This document shows, one piece after another, positions 26,616 to 37,200 of a stretch of 64,000 nt of DNA. Source of the DNA: Clostridium sp. MB40-C1 (GTDB lineage Bacteria; Bacillota; Clostridia; Clostridiales; Clostridiaceae); contig NZ_CP133189.1 of the NCBI RefSeq assembly GCF_030913655.1, positions 124,001-188,000 of the forward strand, read 5' to 3'. Position numbers and translations under genes: made by a program. How positions within the stretch are numbered: the stretch's first letter is position 1; the number at the start of each line of letters is the position of its first letter. The notes beneath the pieces were generated by a model, which saw only the letters and a program-made list of their open reading frames with translations, had not been told where the DNA came from and did no database searches.

Positions 26616-29600
26616 ATGTTTAAAAAGAAACTTACAGCTATAATTACAGCTGCATTAATTTTAGGAAGTTCTATTCCAGTTTTAGCGCAGCCTAAATATG
26701 TATACTTAAAGTCACAATCTAGTGAAGAAACTATTTATATAAACTATAAAGATTATGTAAAAGGTTATGCTAGTAGAAATAAAAATTTTTTAGAAACAAT
26801 GACAAAATATAATATATCAGCTATAAGTGTGAAAACTCCAAAAGGTCATCATGTGATTGATTTTAATGGTTATGTAAACGAATACAAAAGTAATGATGTT
26901 GAAAACGTAGATGATTATTCGGATAAAGAGAATAGTAAAAAATATACACTACCAGAAAAAGTTAAAGAGTTACATAAGGATGGAAGTATAAGCTCTGAAG
27001 AGGTAGTACCTCCAGATAATAAAAAAGATGATTCTACACCAATTTTAGAAGCAAGACAAAAGAATGATGGAGAAATTGTTACTATAAAAGGCATAGTAAC
27101 TTCAGTTATAGGTAATAATGCTTTTGTTCAGGATGAAACTGGTGGAATTTATATTTATTTAGGTCCTACAGCTAATCCTAATTTAATTTCTGGAAATGAA
27201 GTTAAAGTAACAGGTCCTCTTAGCACTTACAATAATTTAAAACAAATATCAAATCCAAAGGACAATCCAACAGCAGTTAATATAAATTTGGAAAGTAATA
27301 ATAACAAGTTGCCTGATGCAAAAACTACTACTATAAGTGGTATAAAAGAAGAATATCAAGGAACTCGTGTAAATATTAAAAACTTAACTGTATTATCTAT
27401 AAGTAATCCAGAAAAAAATGGCTCTTACAATGTGGTAGTAAAAGATGAAACAGGAAGTATTTCTATTAGAGTTGATAATAATTTAAATCCTAAAATACTT
27501 GCTTCTGAATTTAAAGTTGGTTCTATTATAGACGTAACTTCTTGTTTAAGTAGATTTAAAACAGATCTTCAATTAATGATTAGTAACATAAATGAAATGA
27601 AAATTATATCAGAGGGAACTGGTGAAATACCTTCACAAGATGGTGTTGCAATAAATAAAATACAAGGTAAATCTCATAAGTCACCTTTAGAAGGACAGAA
27701 TGTTTCAAAAGTAAAAGGTATAGTTACAGCAATATCTAAGGATAGGTATCAAAATGGATTCTTTATGCAAAATCCTAATCCAGATAATGATCCTGCTACA
27801 TCAGAAGGTATCTTTGTAGCAGATAAGGATACAAAGGTTAAGGTAGGAGATGAAGTTGCTGTAGATGGTATTGTTAAGGAGATTGTAAATGGTCTTCAAG
27901 AGGATTGTGTACCTGAAACAGTAATACAGGCTTCTAATGTTAAAACTAACTCTAGTGGTAATAAATTACCAGAACCTATTAAAATTAGTTTTAATGAAAT
28001 GCTAGCTAAGAATATTGATAATGATAATATGACCTCTTTTGATATTGATGAAGATGCCATTGATTATTATGAGAGCCTTGAAGGAATGTTAGTTGAAATA
28101 GAAAAACCAGTTATTGTTGGTGCAGATGAGAGATATGGGGAAATTTGTGTTTTAGCAAACGATGGTGAATTTTCATCTCATCAAAGAACAAAATACGGTG
28201 GAATAAAAGCTTATAAAGATGATTTTAATCCTGAAATAATAACAATCGATGATGTGTTAAAACCAATAGTAGATAATAAAACTAAAAAATTCTATGATCC
28301 AAACTTTAAGGTAAGTGTTGGAGATAAATTTAATACTAGTGTAGTTGGTGTTATGAGCTCAGGCTTTGGAAAATATAAAGTGTTTAATATAGATAAGTTA
28401 CCAGAAATAACTCCTGGAAATTATGAAAAAGAAATAACTTCTATAAACAAAGATGAAAGTAAATTAACTGTAGCTAGTTTTAATGTAGAAAATCTAAGCA
28501 AATACTCTGGGGAAAGGTTACAAAAAATAGCTGAGTCTATAGTAGCTAATCTTAAGTCTCCTGATATAGTAGGATTATCCGAAATATTAGATAATGATGG
28601 AGAAACTAAATCAGATGTAGTAGATGCGTCACAGACTTATGAAGTTTTAATTAATGCAATACGTAAGGCTGGAGGCCCAGAATATGCTTATACAGATATA
28701 GCACCTATTAATGGTCAAGATGGAGGTGTACCTGGAGGAAATATAAGAGTTGGGTTTATATATGTTAAAGATAAGGTAGCTCTTGTAGATAAACCTAAAG
28801 GAGATGCTACAACATCAGTTAAAATGGCAGAAGATGGCTTATCAATAAACCCTGGAAGAATCTGTCCAAATGATTCCGCATTTAGAAGCAGTAGAAAACC
28901 TCTTGTAGCTCAGTTTAAATATAATGGACAAGATGTGTTTGTAATAGGAAATCACTTAAATTCAAAACGTGGAGATGGTTCTTTATTTGGAATGATTCAA
29001 CCACCAGTTAGAGGTAGTGAACCTCAAAGACACAAACAAGCAAAATTAATAAATGATTTTGTAAAAGAAATCTTAAATAAACAACCAGATGCAAATGTTA
29101 TTGCTCTAGGTGACATGAATGACTATGAATTTTCAGAGACTATTGATATTATAAAAGGAAATGAAATGCAAAATGCAGTAGATAAGCTTAGCTTAAATGA
29201 GAGATATTCCTATGTTTATAACGGAAATTCTCAAGTTTTAGATAATTTATTGGTTTCTAATAATATTTATGATAAAACTGAAGTTGATATGGTTCATATA
29301 AATTCACAATCGACTTTTGAAAAATTAAGTGATCATGATCCTATATTGGTTCAAATTGAATTAGGAAAGCAACAACAATTGACTGACGAAGAAGCAGTGG
29401 ATACAGCAATTAAAAATATTAAACTAGGTGATACTAGTAAGGTTACAGAAAATTTAACTTTACCTACAAAAGGTATATATGAAACTACTATACAATGGGA
29501 ATCTAACAAACCAGAAGTTGTTTCAAATGAAGGAGTTGTTATAAGACCAGAAAATGGACAAGGAAATGTAGAAGTTACCTTAACTGCTACTGTAAGTAAA

Positions 29601-30110
29601 GGCAAAGTTACAAAATCTCAAGAATTTAAATTAACTGTTTTAGAGAAAGAAAAAGAAGAAGTTAATGTAGAAAAAGAGTTAGTTAAATTAGACATCGGAA
29701 TTCCAGAAGGTTGGCAAGCAGCAGATATACCTACTCCAGACCTTAGCAAAGATAAATATTTAAAATTAATTCAAAGTACATCCTGCTTAATAACTCCTAC
29801 AATGGATTTTACTGCTTATGATAATAAAACTTTGACTTTTGACGCTAGAACCTTCGGAGGAGTTGAGCAAACTAGTAATGAAATAACAGTATCTATATCT
29901 TTAGATGATGGAACTACTTGGGAAGAAGTTAAAAAAGTTAGCCCAGTAGATAAGAATATGAATAATCAAACTATAGATTTAACTAAATATACTGGAGATA
30001 AAGTTAAAGTTAAATTTGAAACTAAGAGTGCAATTAATAATAAAGGAGTTGGGATAGCTAATATAATTATAAAAGGCAAAAAAGCAGTAGTTCCTATAGT
30101 TAATGAATAA
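26616..30110 (+). CDS. Secreted multidomain nuclease (OB-fold plus EEP endonuclease/exonuclease/phosphatase)
   Basis: 1164 residues, ATG behind AACGGAGGA. Signal peptide ends near VLA-QP (~25). Residues ~25-130 resemble the locus N-terminal module (YVYLKSQSSEETIYINYKDY). Then come OB-fold-like units as in YhcR/ExeM: ~150-230 (VTIKGIVTSVIGNNAFVQDE), ~240-335 and ~365-430 (KVKGIVTAISKDRYQNGFFM). Residues ~610-915 are the EEP nuclease, with VASFNVENLS, an IVGLSEI Glu, VIGNHLNSKRGD, ALGDMNDYE and the terminal LSDHDPI catalytic His. An atrophied-Ig domain (~920-1010) and a carbohydrate-binding-like jelly roll (~1020-1155) follow. It probably degrades extracellular DNA at the cell surface for nutrient supply or biofilm turnover. 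No sortase motif is seen. Confidence 0.88.
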   Translation: MFKKKLTAIITAALILGSSIPVLAQPKYVYLKSQSSEETIYINYKDYVKGYASRNKNFLETMTKYNISAISVKTPKGHHVIDFNGYVNEYKSNDVENVDDYSDKENSKKYTLPEKVKELHKDGSISSEEVVPPDNKKDDSTPILEARQKNDGEIVTIKGIVTSVIGNNAFVQDETGGIYIYLGPTANPNLISGNEVKVTGPLSTYNNLKQISNPKDNPTAVNINLESNNNKLPDAKTTTISGIKEEYQGTRVNIKNLTVLSISNPEKNGSYNVVVKDETGSISIRVDNNLNPKILASEFKVGSIIDVTSCLSRFKTDLQLMISNINEMKIISEGTGEIPSQDGVAINKIQGKSHKSPLEGQNVSKVKGIVTAISKDRYQNGFFMQNPNPDNDPATSEGIFVADKDTKVKVGDEVAVDGIVKEIVNGLQEDCVPETVIQASNVKTNSSGNKLPEPIKISFNEMLAKNIDNDNMTSFDIDEDAIDYYESLEGMLVEIEKPVIVGADERYGEICVLANDGEFSSHQRTKYGGIKAYKDDFNPEIITIDDVLKPIVDNKTKKFYDPNFKVSVGDKFNTSVVGVMSSGFGKYKVFNIDKLPEITPGNYEKEITSINKDESKLTVASFNVENLSKYSGERLQKIAESIVANLKSPDIVGLSEILDNDGETKSDVVDASQTYEVLINAIRKAGGPEYAYTDIAPINGQDGGVPGGNIRVGFIYVKDKVALVDKPKGDATTSVKMAEDGLSINPGRICPNDSAFRSSRKPLVAQFKYNGQDVFVIGNHLNSKRGDGSLFGMIQPPVRGSEPQRHKQAKLINDFVKEILNKQPDANVIALGDMNDYEFSETIDIIKGNEMQNAVDKLSLNERYSYVYNGNSQVLDNLLVSNNIYDKTEVDMVHINSQSTFEKLSDHDPILVQIELGKQQQLTDEEAVDTAIKNIKLGDTSKVTENLTLPTKGIYETTIQWESNKPEVVSNEGVVIRPENGQGNVEVTLTATVSKGKVTKSQEFKLTVLEKEKEEVNVEKELVKLDIGIPEGWQAADIPTPDLSKDKYLKLIQSTSCLITPTMDFTAYDNKTLTFDARTFGGVEQTSNEITVSISLDDGTTWEEVKKVSPVDKNMNNQTIDLTKYTGDKVKVKFETKSAINNKGVGIANIIIKGKKAVVPIVNE

Positions 30111-30182
30111 ATCTTCATTTAATAACCCTATATTTTACTACTTATGGTTATTTAATTAGCTTAATGTAAACTATGAGGAGAA

Positions 30183-30258
30183 GGTAAAGGATATATTGCG
30201 TCAAAGCTATTAGAATTACTTTGCAAAGTTCTAGGTTTATAGCAAAGTATCCTTTACC
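30183..30258. terminator. Structured region between convergent genes
   Basis: GGTAAAGGATA (30183-30193) is fully complementary to TATCCTTTACC (30248-30258), with a 54-nt loop that may fold itself. A nearby CTCTTTACCTT offers a competing pairing. It could end transcription from both sides. Confidence 0.5.
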
Positions 30259-30272
30259 GTAGCCTCTTTACC

Positions 30273-31184
30273 TTATATTCTAGATTTTACAGCCTCTACA
30301 TACTCGTCTATTAAATCTACTAAAGCTCCTACTTCTGGTTTGCTTAATTGAGCATCCGCTCCCACAGATTCTCCTTTATGCTTCAAATCACCTGTAATTA
30401 ACGAAGAGAATATTATAACAGGAAGATTGTTTAAAATAGGATGTTCTTTTATCTTTCTTGTAAGAGTATGTCCATCCATTTGAGGCATTTCAATATCTGT
30501 TATAAGAGCTTGAACATCCTCAAGGAAGCCTTGTTGTTTTTTATCAACTAAATCAAGAAGATAATCTAAGGCTTGTTTACCATCGTTAAAAATTATGAAA
30601 TTCTTAAAACCAGCTTTAGTTAAAGTATCTTTTAATAGTTTTCTTATCAAAGCAGAGTCATCTGCTAATATGATTTTTACACTAGCTCTATCCTTGTAAT
30701 TTACTTCTTGAAGTCTATCCTCATTAATACCAGTAGTTGGACTGATATCTGTAACTATTTTTTCAAAATCTAATAATAATACTATTCTATCCTTAAAAAT
30801 AATATTTCCTGTAACTAGTGAATTTTCTGATAAGTCATCTGGTTTCATTATTTCATCCCATTTAATACGACGAACCCCTGTTATATTGTCAATGTTAAAA
30901 GCTACTTTTAGATTATTAAATTCACATATAATTACTTTAGATTTTTTAAAATCTCGTTTTGTGCCATCTAAAACATAATTTAAATCTACTAATGTGATAA
31001 TTTCTTGTCTACAGAGTATTAATCCAGCTATAGCAGGATGAGTTTGTGGAAGTTTTGTTAAGTTATCTACGTCTACTACTTCCTTAACTTTTATTACATT
31101 AATAGCGTAATGCTTATTGTTTACTATAAATTCTAGTATTTCTAATTCACCTGTACCAGATTCTAATAATATACTACTATTCAT
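30273..31184 (-). CDS. cheV: Chemotaxis coupling protein CheV (CheW + receiver)
   Basis: 303 residues. I chose the ATG at 31184, preceded by AAAGGAGATAATT; an upstream ATG lies before that site. Residues ~5-150 are a CheW domain (GELEILEFIVNNKHYAINVI; LPQTHPAIAGLILCR; TGNIIFKDRIVLLLDFEKIV). Residues ~165-300 are a receiver with the acidic pair (ADDS), phospho-acceptor in ITDIEMPQMDG, the Ser in IIFSS and Lys in LSKPE. CheV couples chemoreceptors to CheA, and its receiver aids adaptation. It is alone here, away from a chemotaxis operon, and convergent with the nuclease gene. Confidence 0.93.
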   Translation of the reverse strand: MNSSILLESGTGELEILEFIVNNKHYAINVIKVKEVVDVDNLTKLPQTHPAIAGLILCRQEIITLVDLNYVLDGTKRDFKKSKVIICEFNNLKVAFNIDNITGVRRIKWDEIMKPDDLSENSLVTGNIIFKDRIVLLLDFEKIVTDISPTTGINEDRLQEVNYKDRASVKIILADDSALIRKLLKDTLTKAGFKNFIIFNDGKQALDYLLDLVDKKQQGFLEDVQALITDIEMPQMDGHTLTRKIKEHPILNNLPVIIFSSLITGDLKHKGESVGADAQLSKPEVGALVDLIDEYVEAVKSRI

Positions 31185-31362
31185 AATTATCTCCTTTCGC
31201 ATGTCGAATGCAAAACATTATTATTGAATATTTCGAATAAAAAAAACATTACTTTATCTTAATTTTAGATCAAAGCTATGTTTTAAACAAGGCATTGCTT
31301 ATTTAGGCTTTTAAATTAGATAGATTAAATATCATTTTAACAATAGCATGTTATTATAAAAC

Positions 31363-31405
31363 AAAACCTATCAGACTCAACTAAGAATCTGATAGGTTTT
31401 TCATT
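31363..31405. terminator. Orphan terminator hairpin between divergent genes
   Basis: AAAACCTATCAGA (31363-31375) pairs perfectly with TCTGATAGGTTTT (31388-31400), followed by T residues. No gene upstream on either strand obviously needs it, so it may end a small RNA or be a leftover of a deleted gene. Confidence 0.7.
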
Positions 31406-31611
31406 GGGAAAGATCAAAGAGCAATCTTATATTAATTCTCGTAGATTTTACAATATTTTTTAGTGTTTTATTTAATTATTTTTATTTTTAGCTTAGGAAA
31501 TTTCAAGTAACTATGTAATATTCAAACTATACAATTAAATACATTTAAGGATAAATAATAGATATTAACTTATAACCAGTTAAAATTTAACTCTTAAAAT
31601 GTTAAATACTC

Positions 31612-31640
31612 TTGTAATAAACCTAGAATAGGACTATAAT
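31612..31640 (+). promoter_or_regulatory. Promoter of the SulP transporter gene
   Basis: TTGTAA at 31612-31617, 17-nt spacer, TATAAT at 31635-31640, about 80 nt before the TTG start. Confidence 0.6.
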
Positions 31641-31720
31641 CAATAAGGTTGTCCTAATTAAAGGACTTACTTTTGGTAAAAAAAGCATTTAACAACATAA
31701 TAAAAGAGGAGATGAAATAG

Positions 31721-33385
31721 TTGTTAGTACCTAAGTTATTTACTTGTATGAAGGGATACACAAAAGAACAGTTTATAAAAGAAATTATAGCTGGATTTAT
31801 TGTAGCTGTAATAGCATTACCCCTTTCTATTGCACTTGCAATAGCATCAGGAGTTTCACCTGAAAAAGGATTGTATACAGCAATTATAGGTGGATTTATA
31901 GTATCTTTTTTTGGTGGAAGTAGAGTTCAAATTGGTGGTCCAACAGGGGCCTTTATAATAATAGTTTATGGTATTGTACAAAAATATGGGATAACAGGTC
32001 TTACAGTTGCTACTATGATGGCAGGGATATTTTTAATTATTATGGGGATATTTAAGTTCGGTCATGCAATAAAGTATATACCCTACCCTATTACTACAGG
32101 ATTTACAAGTGGTATTGCTGTGTGTATATTTTCAACCCAAATAAAAGACTTGTTTGGATTAAGTATACAAACTGTTCCAGCTCAATTTATTCCTAAATGG
32201 GCTTCTTATATAAGCCATGCAAGTACAATAAATTTGCAAGCTACATTTATAGGAATTTTATCTATTGCAATTATATTATTATGGCCTAAAATTAATAAAA
32301 AAGTTCCAGGAACACTTATAGCTTTAATTGTAACAACCTTAATGACTATATTCTTTAAATTAAATATAGAAACTATAGGAAGCCGTTTTGGAAACATATC
32401 ATCAAAGCTTCCAACAATAGCAGTTCATAATATTAATATGTCTATGATAAATGAATTAATCCTTCCTGCTCTTACTATTGCTATACTAGCAGCTATAGAG
32501 TCTCTCCTGTCAGCAGTAGTGGCAGATGGAATGATTGGCGGAAATCATCGTTCTAATATGGAGCTTGTTGCTGAAGGGTTAGCTAATTTATTCTCTGGGC
32601 TATTTGGAGGGATTCCTGTTACTGGAGCTATAGCAAGAACAGCTGCTAACGTAAAAAATGGAGGAAGAACTCCTATAACAGGTATTTTCCATGCTATATT
32701 CTTATTGCTTATAATGCTGTTATTTATGCCTTATGTGAAATTAGTACCTATGACCTCACTAGCAGCTATACTTATCGTTGTATCATACAATATGGGGGAT
32801 TGGCAGGTATTTAAAAGACTTAAAAAAGCACCAAAGAGTGATGCTGTAGTATTTTTAATAGCATTTTTCTTGACTGTTTTATTGGATTTAGTTGTTGCTA
32901 TAGGAATTGGCGTGGTTGTAGCTTCATTTTTATTTATGAAGAGGATGGCAGATTACGCTGAAGTAAAATGTCTTGTTAATGAGGAAGATGATGAGGACTA
33001 TATGCAGCTTATAAATACGGTAGAAAAACCTGATGAAATATCTTTTTATGAAATTAAAGGACCTTTCTTCTTTGCAGCAGCAAGTAAATTTGTTGGTGTA
33101 ACTAAAGGATTAAAAGCAAAGCAGAATGTTCTTATTTTAAAAATGAGTAAAGTTTCAACGATAGATGCAACAGGGTATCATGAGCTTGAGAATTTATATG
33201 AGATATGTAAAAGTCAAAATACTGAACTTATTATATTAAAGCTTAAAAAACCTGTACTTAAAGTGCTGGAGAAGTATGGATATACTAAGAAACTTGGCAA
33301 GAAAAATTTCTGCAATAGTATTGAAAAGGCTATAGATAGAACTAATTATTTACTTAGTTTAAAAACTGATGAAGGCGTTGCTTAA
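31721..33385 (+). CDS. SulP family inorganic anion transporter with STAS domain
   Basis: 554 residues, TTG start 8 nt after AGAGGAGA. The membrane part (~15-410) begins EIIAGFIVAVIALPLSIALA and has the SulP/SLC26 marks GLYTAIIGGFIVSFFGGSRVQIGGPTGAF (split here as GLYTAIIGG and GGPTGAF), a GGIPVTGAIARTAANVKNGG segment in the STAS-proximal half, and many hydrophobic helices. Residues ~430-545 form a STAS domain (ISFYEIKGPFFFAAA; LILKMSKVSTIDATGYHELE). The substrate may be sulfate, bicarbonate or another anion; the sequence does not tell. It stands alone with its own promoter and terminator. Confidence 0.92.
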   Translation: MLVPKLFTCMKGYTKEQFIKEIIAGFIVAVIALPLSIALAIASGVSPEKGLYTAIIGGFIVSFFGGSRVQIGGPTGAFIIIVYGIVQKYGITGLTVATMMAGIFLIIMGIFKFGHAIKYIPYPITTGFTSGIAVCIFSTQIKDLFGLSIQTVPAQFIPKWASYISHASTINLQATFIGILSIAIILLWPKINKKVPGTLIALIVTTLMTIFFKLNIETIGSRFGNISSKLPTIAVHNINMSMINELILPALTIAILAAIESLLSAVVADGMIGGNHRSNMELVAEGLANLFSGLFGGIPVTGAIARTAANVKNGGRTPITGIFHAIFLLLIMLLFMPYVKLVPMTSLAAILIVVSYNMGDWQVFKRLKKAPKSDAVVFLIAFFLTVLLDLVVAIGIGVVVASFLFMKRMADYAEVKCLVNEEDDEDYMQLINTVEKPDEISFYEIKGPFFFAAASKFVGVTKGLKAKQNVLILKMSKVSTIDATGYHELENLYEICKSQNTELIILKLKKPVLKVLEKYGYTKKLGKKNFCNSIEKAIDRTNYLLSLKTDEGVA

Positions 33386-33424
33386 GAAACAAAAGTGAGT
33401 CATTTGTTGCTAAAATATAATTAC

Positions 33425-33522
33425 GGGACTGTGGCACTAATAATAAATTTTACAATATATTGTGTTGAATTTAAACTTTCAAAACAGTATATTGTATGTA
33501 AATTTATTAATACCACAGCCCC
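33425..33522. repeat. 98-bp MITE-like palindromic repeat, copy 1
   Basis: The ends are inverted repeats (GGGACTGTGG at the left; CCACAGCCCC at the right), and complementarity runs ~38 nt inward. A 70-nt core matches the copy at 42598-42694 at 66 of 70 positions. Confidence 0.8.
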
Positions 33523-33556
33523 ATTTATAATCAATAATATTGAATTTCTTCATAAG

Positions 33557-33580
33557 CTAGTGAATAGTCACTAGTTTTTT
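33557..33580 (+). terminator. Rho-independent terminator between convergent genes
   Basis: CTAGTGA and TCACTAG pair perfectly around ATAG, with TTTTTT after it. Confidence 0.8.
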
Positions 33581-33597
33581 ATTTTAAAGATTATTTC

Positions 33598-34020
33598 CTA
33601 GTCATTCTTAAGTAGCCATTTACCATCTCTTTTTTCTACTTTCCACTGCATAAGAGCTTTGCTTTTGTCTGTTTTATTTACATCTTCAACATAGTATACC
33701 ACTGCTGATGTTTCATTCACATTTTCTAATTTCATATGTTTAACAATATCTTCTAGGGAGTTTGCTCCATATTTAAAAGCAGTTTTATCTGGTTTTTCTC
33801 TAAATTTTTTAAATTGATCTTCATTAAAAGCATTATTAGGGTTGGTAAAGATAGCTTTATAATCCTTATAATTTCCTTTGTTAAAATATAATGTCTTTAT
33901 AAGGGTTTCTACAGGCTCTAAAGCTGTAGATTTGTATTGAGACTTACCTAAACACCCTATAAGAGTAAATGTTGTTAAAATTAAAAATAATAATACTACA
34001 TGACTTTTAAATTTTTTCAT
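33598..34020 (-). CDS. Small lipoprotein with DUF4878-like fold
   Basis: 140 residues, ATG preceded by AGGAGG. A lipobox (LIGC, Cys23) marks it as lipid-anchored. The rest (EPVETLIKTLYFNKGNYKDY.., then KALMQWKVEKRDGKWLLKND) has the helix plus beta-sheet layout ending in WxVxxxDGKWLL that is typical of DUF4878/NTF2-like lipoproteins. Function unknown. It is monocistronic by position, between a convergent transporter gene and the S-layer cassette's terminators. Confidence 0.75.
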   Translation of the reverse strand: MKKFKSHVVLLFLILTTFTLIGCLGKSQYKSTALEPVETLIKTLYFNKGNYKDYKAIFTNPNNAFNEDQFKKFREKPDKTAFKYGANSLEDIVKHMKLENVNETSAVVYYVEDVNKTDKSKALMQWKVEKRDGKWLLKND

Positions 34021-34104
34021 AGCATATTCCTCCTAAATATATTTTGATACTTTTATCCCTAGTTTATCCATCCTAATGTTTCCATCCAAGTTTTTTTAAA
34101 AGAG

Positions 34105-34136
34105 ATAGGAGTAATCGTTTAGTCGATTACTCCTAT
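34105..34136. terminator. Bidirectional hairpin
   Basis: ATAGGAGTAATCG pairs perfectly with CGATTACTCCTAT around TTTAGT. T-rich tails exist on both sides. Confidence 0.7.
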
Positions 34137-34249
34137 AATTTTGAAATGCTATTCATTGATATGATTGATTTTATATGATATTTTTATGTGTATTTTTGAA
34201 ATGTTTTATTTAGCAAGTATAATTTATTAAATATCCATATCTATTAAAG

Positions 34250-34276
34250 TTCAAAGGGAGTTTTTCTCCCCTTGAA
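34250..34276 (-). terminator. Hairpin just after the - strand cassette
   Basis: TTCAAAGGGAG and CTCCCCTTGAA pair with one mismatch, starting 8 nt after the stop codon of the S-layer-type cassette. Confidence 0.6.
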
Positions 34277-34284
34277 TTAAATTA

Positions 34285-37200
34285 CTATTGAGATATTACT
34301 ATGTCTCCACCAGCGTAAACATTGTTAGTTGCATCTTTTATAGCAGTTTGTCCTTTAACAAGTGTTACTGTTGGAAGATTAGCTCCCATATCTTCAGCTA
34401 CTGTTAATACAACTGTTTTTGTTCCTCCAGCAGCTTGAATGTCTGTAACTGTATATCCGTTAACAGTTGCAACTGCATTTCTTTCTTCTTGAGTGTTAGC
34501 TGTCATATTAATAGCTGCAACATTTTCACTGAATGTTAATGTTAATGTAGTTGCATTTGTTTTAACTACGCTAACTAATGTTGGAGCTGCTGCATCTGTT
34601 ACAGTAGTGATGTTTATAACTGGTTTGTTTCCAGCATCATCTGTTACATATTGATCTTGAGCATATCCTATAGTCATGCTTGTTGTATCAGTTGCAACTG
34701 CTGTTCCAAGTGTTAATGTTATTGTTTGTCTGTCATCGCTAAGTTCTGCAGCTGTTACAGTGTTTCCAGTTACAGCAAAATCAGTTTTAGCTATTGAAGC
34801 AGCATTTATTTTTTCATTGAAAGATATTGCTACTGTTTTAGCATCTTTTAATACTGTTGCAGTAACTGTTGGAGCAGTTTTATCTGTACCTTGGAATAAT
34901 GCTACTGCATGAGCTGTATCAACTAAGTTTGGTGAAACAGCAAGGTCTTTAACAGTTCCGTTTGCATTATTTACATATACTCTGTATTCAGTTCCAACTT
35001 TTGTAGAAGCAGCTAATGTTAATGTAACTTCGTTAGCTTTATCATCTGCACCTACTGCAGCAGCATTTACTACTACTGGTACACCTGTACTAGCTTCAGT
35101 TATTGTGAAGTCTGCAGGGTTTACAGCTGCATTAACTTTTTCGCTAAATGTTAATACTACTTGAGTATCGCTGTCAGATTTCATTGCTGCACTTACTAAT
35201 GTAGGTTTAGTAGTGTCTTTTACTCCTTTGAATGAGTAGCTAGCGTTTGTTACAGCATTTCCAGCAACGTCACTTATAAAGTTAGCGTTATCTTTTATAG
35301 CTGTAATTGTGTAATCTGTTCCATTTTCAAGTAAAGCAGCTGGAGTTAATCCTCCGTTAACTATAGTTAACTTCTTCTTGTCAGAAGATACAGTGAATGT
35401 AGTTCCTGCTCCGAAGTTAACAGCTGTAGTACCTTTCTTTAATTCGAAGTTAGCTGCTGATAATGTTCCGTTTGCAACTATTTCTTCATTAAATGTTAAC
35501 TCTATTGTAGCTGCGTTTGTAGAAACAGCATTAGCTATTGATGGAGCTGTAGCATCTTTAGTTGCAGTGAAATCTAATGTGTTAGCATCAGATAGGTTAG
35601 CTGCAATTGAAGCATCTTTAGCATCTGTTACAGTTAATGTGTAAGTTTTTCCTTCTGTTAAAGTACCAGGAGTAAAAGTAACTCTTGCTTTATTGTCATG
35701 TCCTGCTGTAGCTTCTAAATTTTGTACTGCAATTGTATTAGCAGTTCCTTTTTCAACTACAGTAACTCTAGTTGCAGATTGGTCAGCTGCCATTTTTTCG
35801 TTAAATACTAAATCTAAAGTGTTTAATCCTAAACTTTCTATTCCAGTCATAACAGCTTTAGTCTTGTCTACACCATTAAAAGTATTAGATACTTCATTTT
35901 CTTTTGTGCTTAAGTTAGTTAAGTTAGAAACTGTAACTTTATAGTTGTTAGTTCCGTCAACTTGAGAAGCTGTAGTTAATGTAACCTTGTTAGTATTAGC
36001 ATCGTAAACAGCTTTAGTTACTGCTAAAGTTTTAGTTGCATCTGTAGCATCAACTATTTTGTAGTTTGCTATATTTTCAGCTTCAGCTTTTACTAATGCA
36101 GCATTAAATGTAAGTTCTACTGATTTTCCATCTGGTGTTCCTGGTTGAGCTACACCAGTTAATTTAATTTCAGTATTTACAGTAGGAACTGTAAATTTAA
36201 CTATTGTATTATTAACTAATGCATTAGGTGTGATTGAAGCATCTTTTAAACCGTCAGCTAATCCACCAGTCATTCTTACAGAGTATTCTTTTCCTGCTTC
36301 TAATCCAGTAAAAGAAAGAATAGCTTGTTTGTGATCTGCAGCTTCGTTTTCTACAACACCACTAACTACTTTGTGAACTCCTGTAGCGGTTTCAAATACT
36401 GCATAATTATCAACTTCAACTAATTCAGTTGCATCTATTGCTTCGCTGAATGTTACGATTAATTTTCCATCAACAAATGTGTAAGCTGATACTGTAGGTG
36501 CTTCATTGTCAGCTTTTCCTACAAAGTTCATCTTTTGGTTTTCAGAAATTGAATTTCCTTCTATATCTGCACCACCAGTTACTTCAACTTGGTAGTTTTC
36601 TCCGTTTACTAAGTAATCTGGAGCATTAGTTATAGTAAGAATTAATTTTGAAGGATCTTTTGCATCACTTGATACTGAGTTAACAATAGCTGCTCCTAAT
36701 GTTCCGTCAGCATTAACTTTCTTTAATGTACCTGTTACTGCTGCAGTTCCAGTAGGTTTTAATTCTTCGCTCATTTTTAATTCTACTTTATTTGCATCAA
36801 CTGCTGTTGCTGAAACAAGAGTTGGTTTAGTTTCGTCTTTTATTGCATTAAATGCCATTGAAGAAGATACTGTCATAGTATTTTTGTTTACAGAAACATC
36901 TTGTAATCCTAATACTGTTGCAGTGTAGCTCTTATCTTTTGTTAAAGGAGCAGACATAGTAACTCTAACTTTGTCTTTGGCAGTTGCTTCCACTTTCAAA
37001 ATATTTCCAGTTAATGAGGTAGCAGTGCCCGTTTCAACCATTGAGTAGTTTGATTTCATTTGAGCAAGACCTGCATTTACTGCTTCTGAGAAAGTGATAT
37101 CGAATACTGAACTAGATACTGGAGTGATAGATGCGATTGCTGGAGCTTTAAAGTCGAAGTCTTTTTCAGTACCGTTTACTGAAAGAATACCTTCCATTTT

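Larger units (their letters stand above)
31185..31720. other. Divergent intergenic region between cheV and the SulP gene
   Basis: Apart from the orphan hairpin at 31363-31401 and the SulP promoter, the sequence is AT-rich with no gene. I see no clear SigD-type or sigma-A promoter for cheV. Confidence 0.5.
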
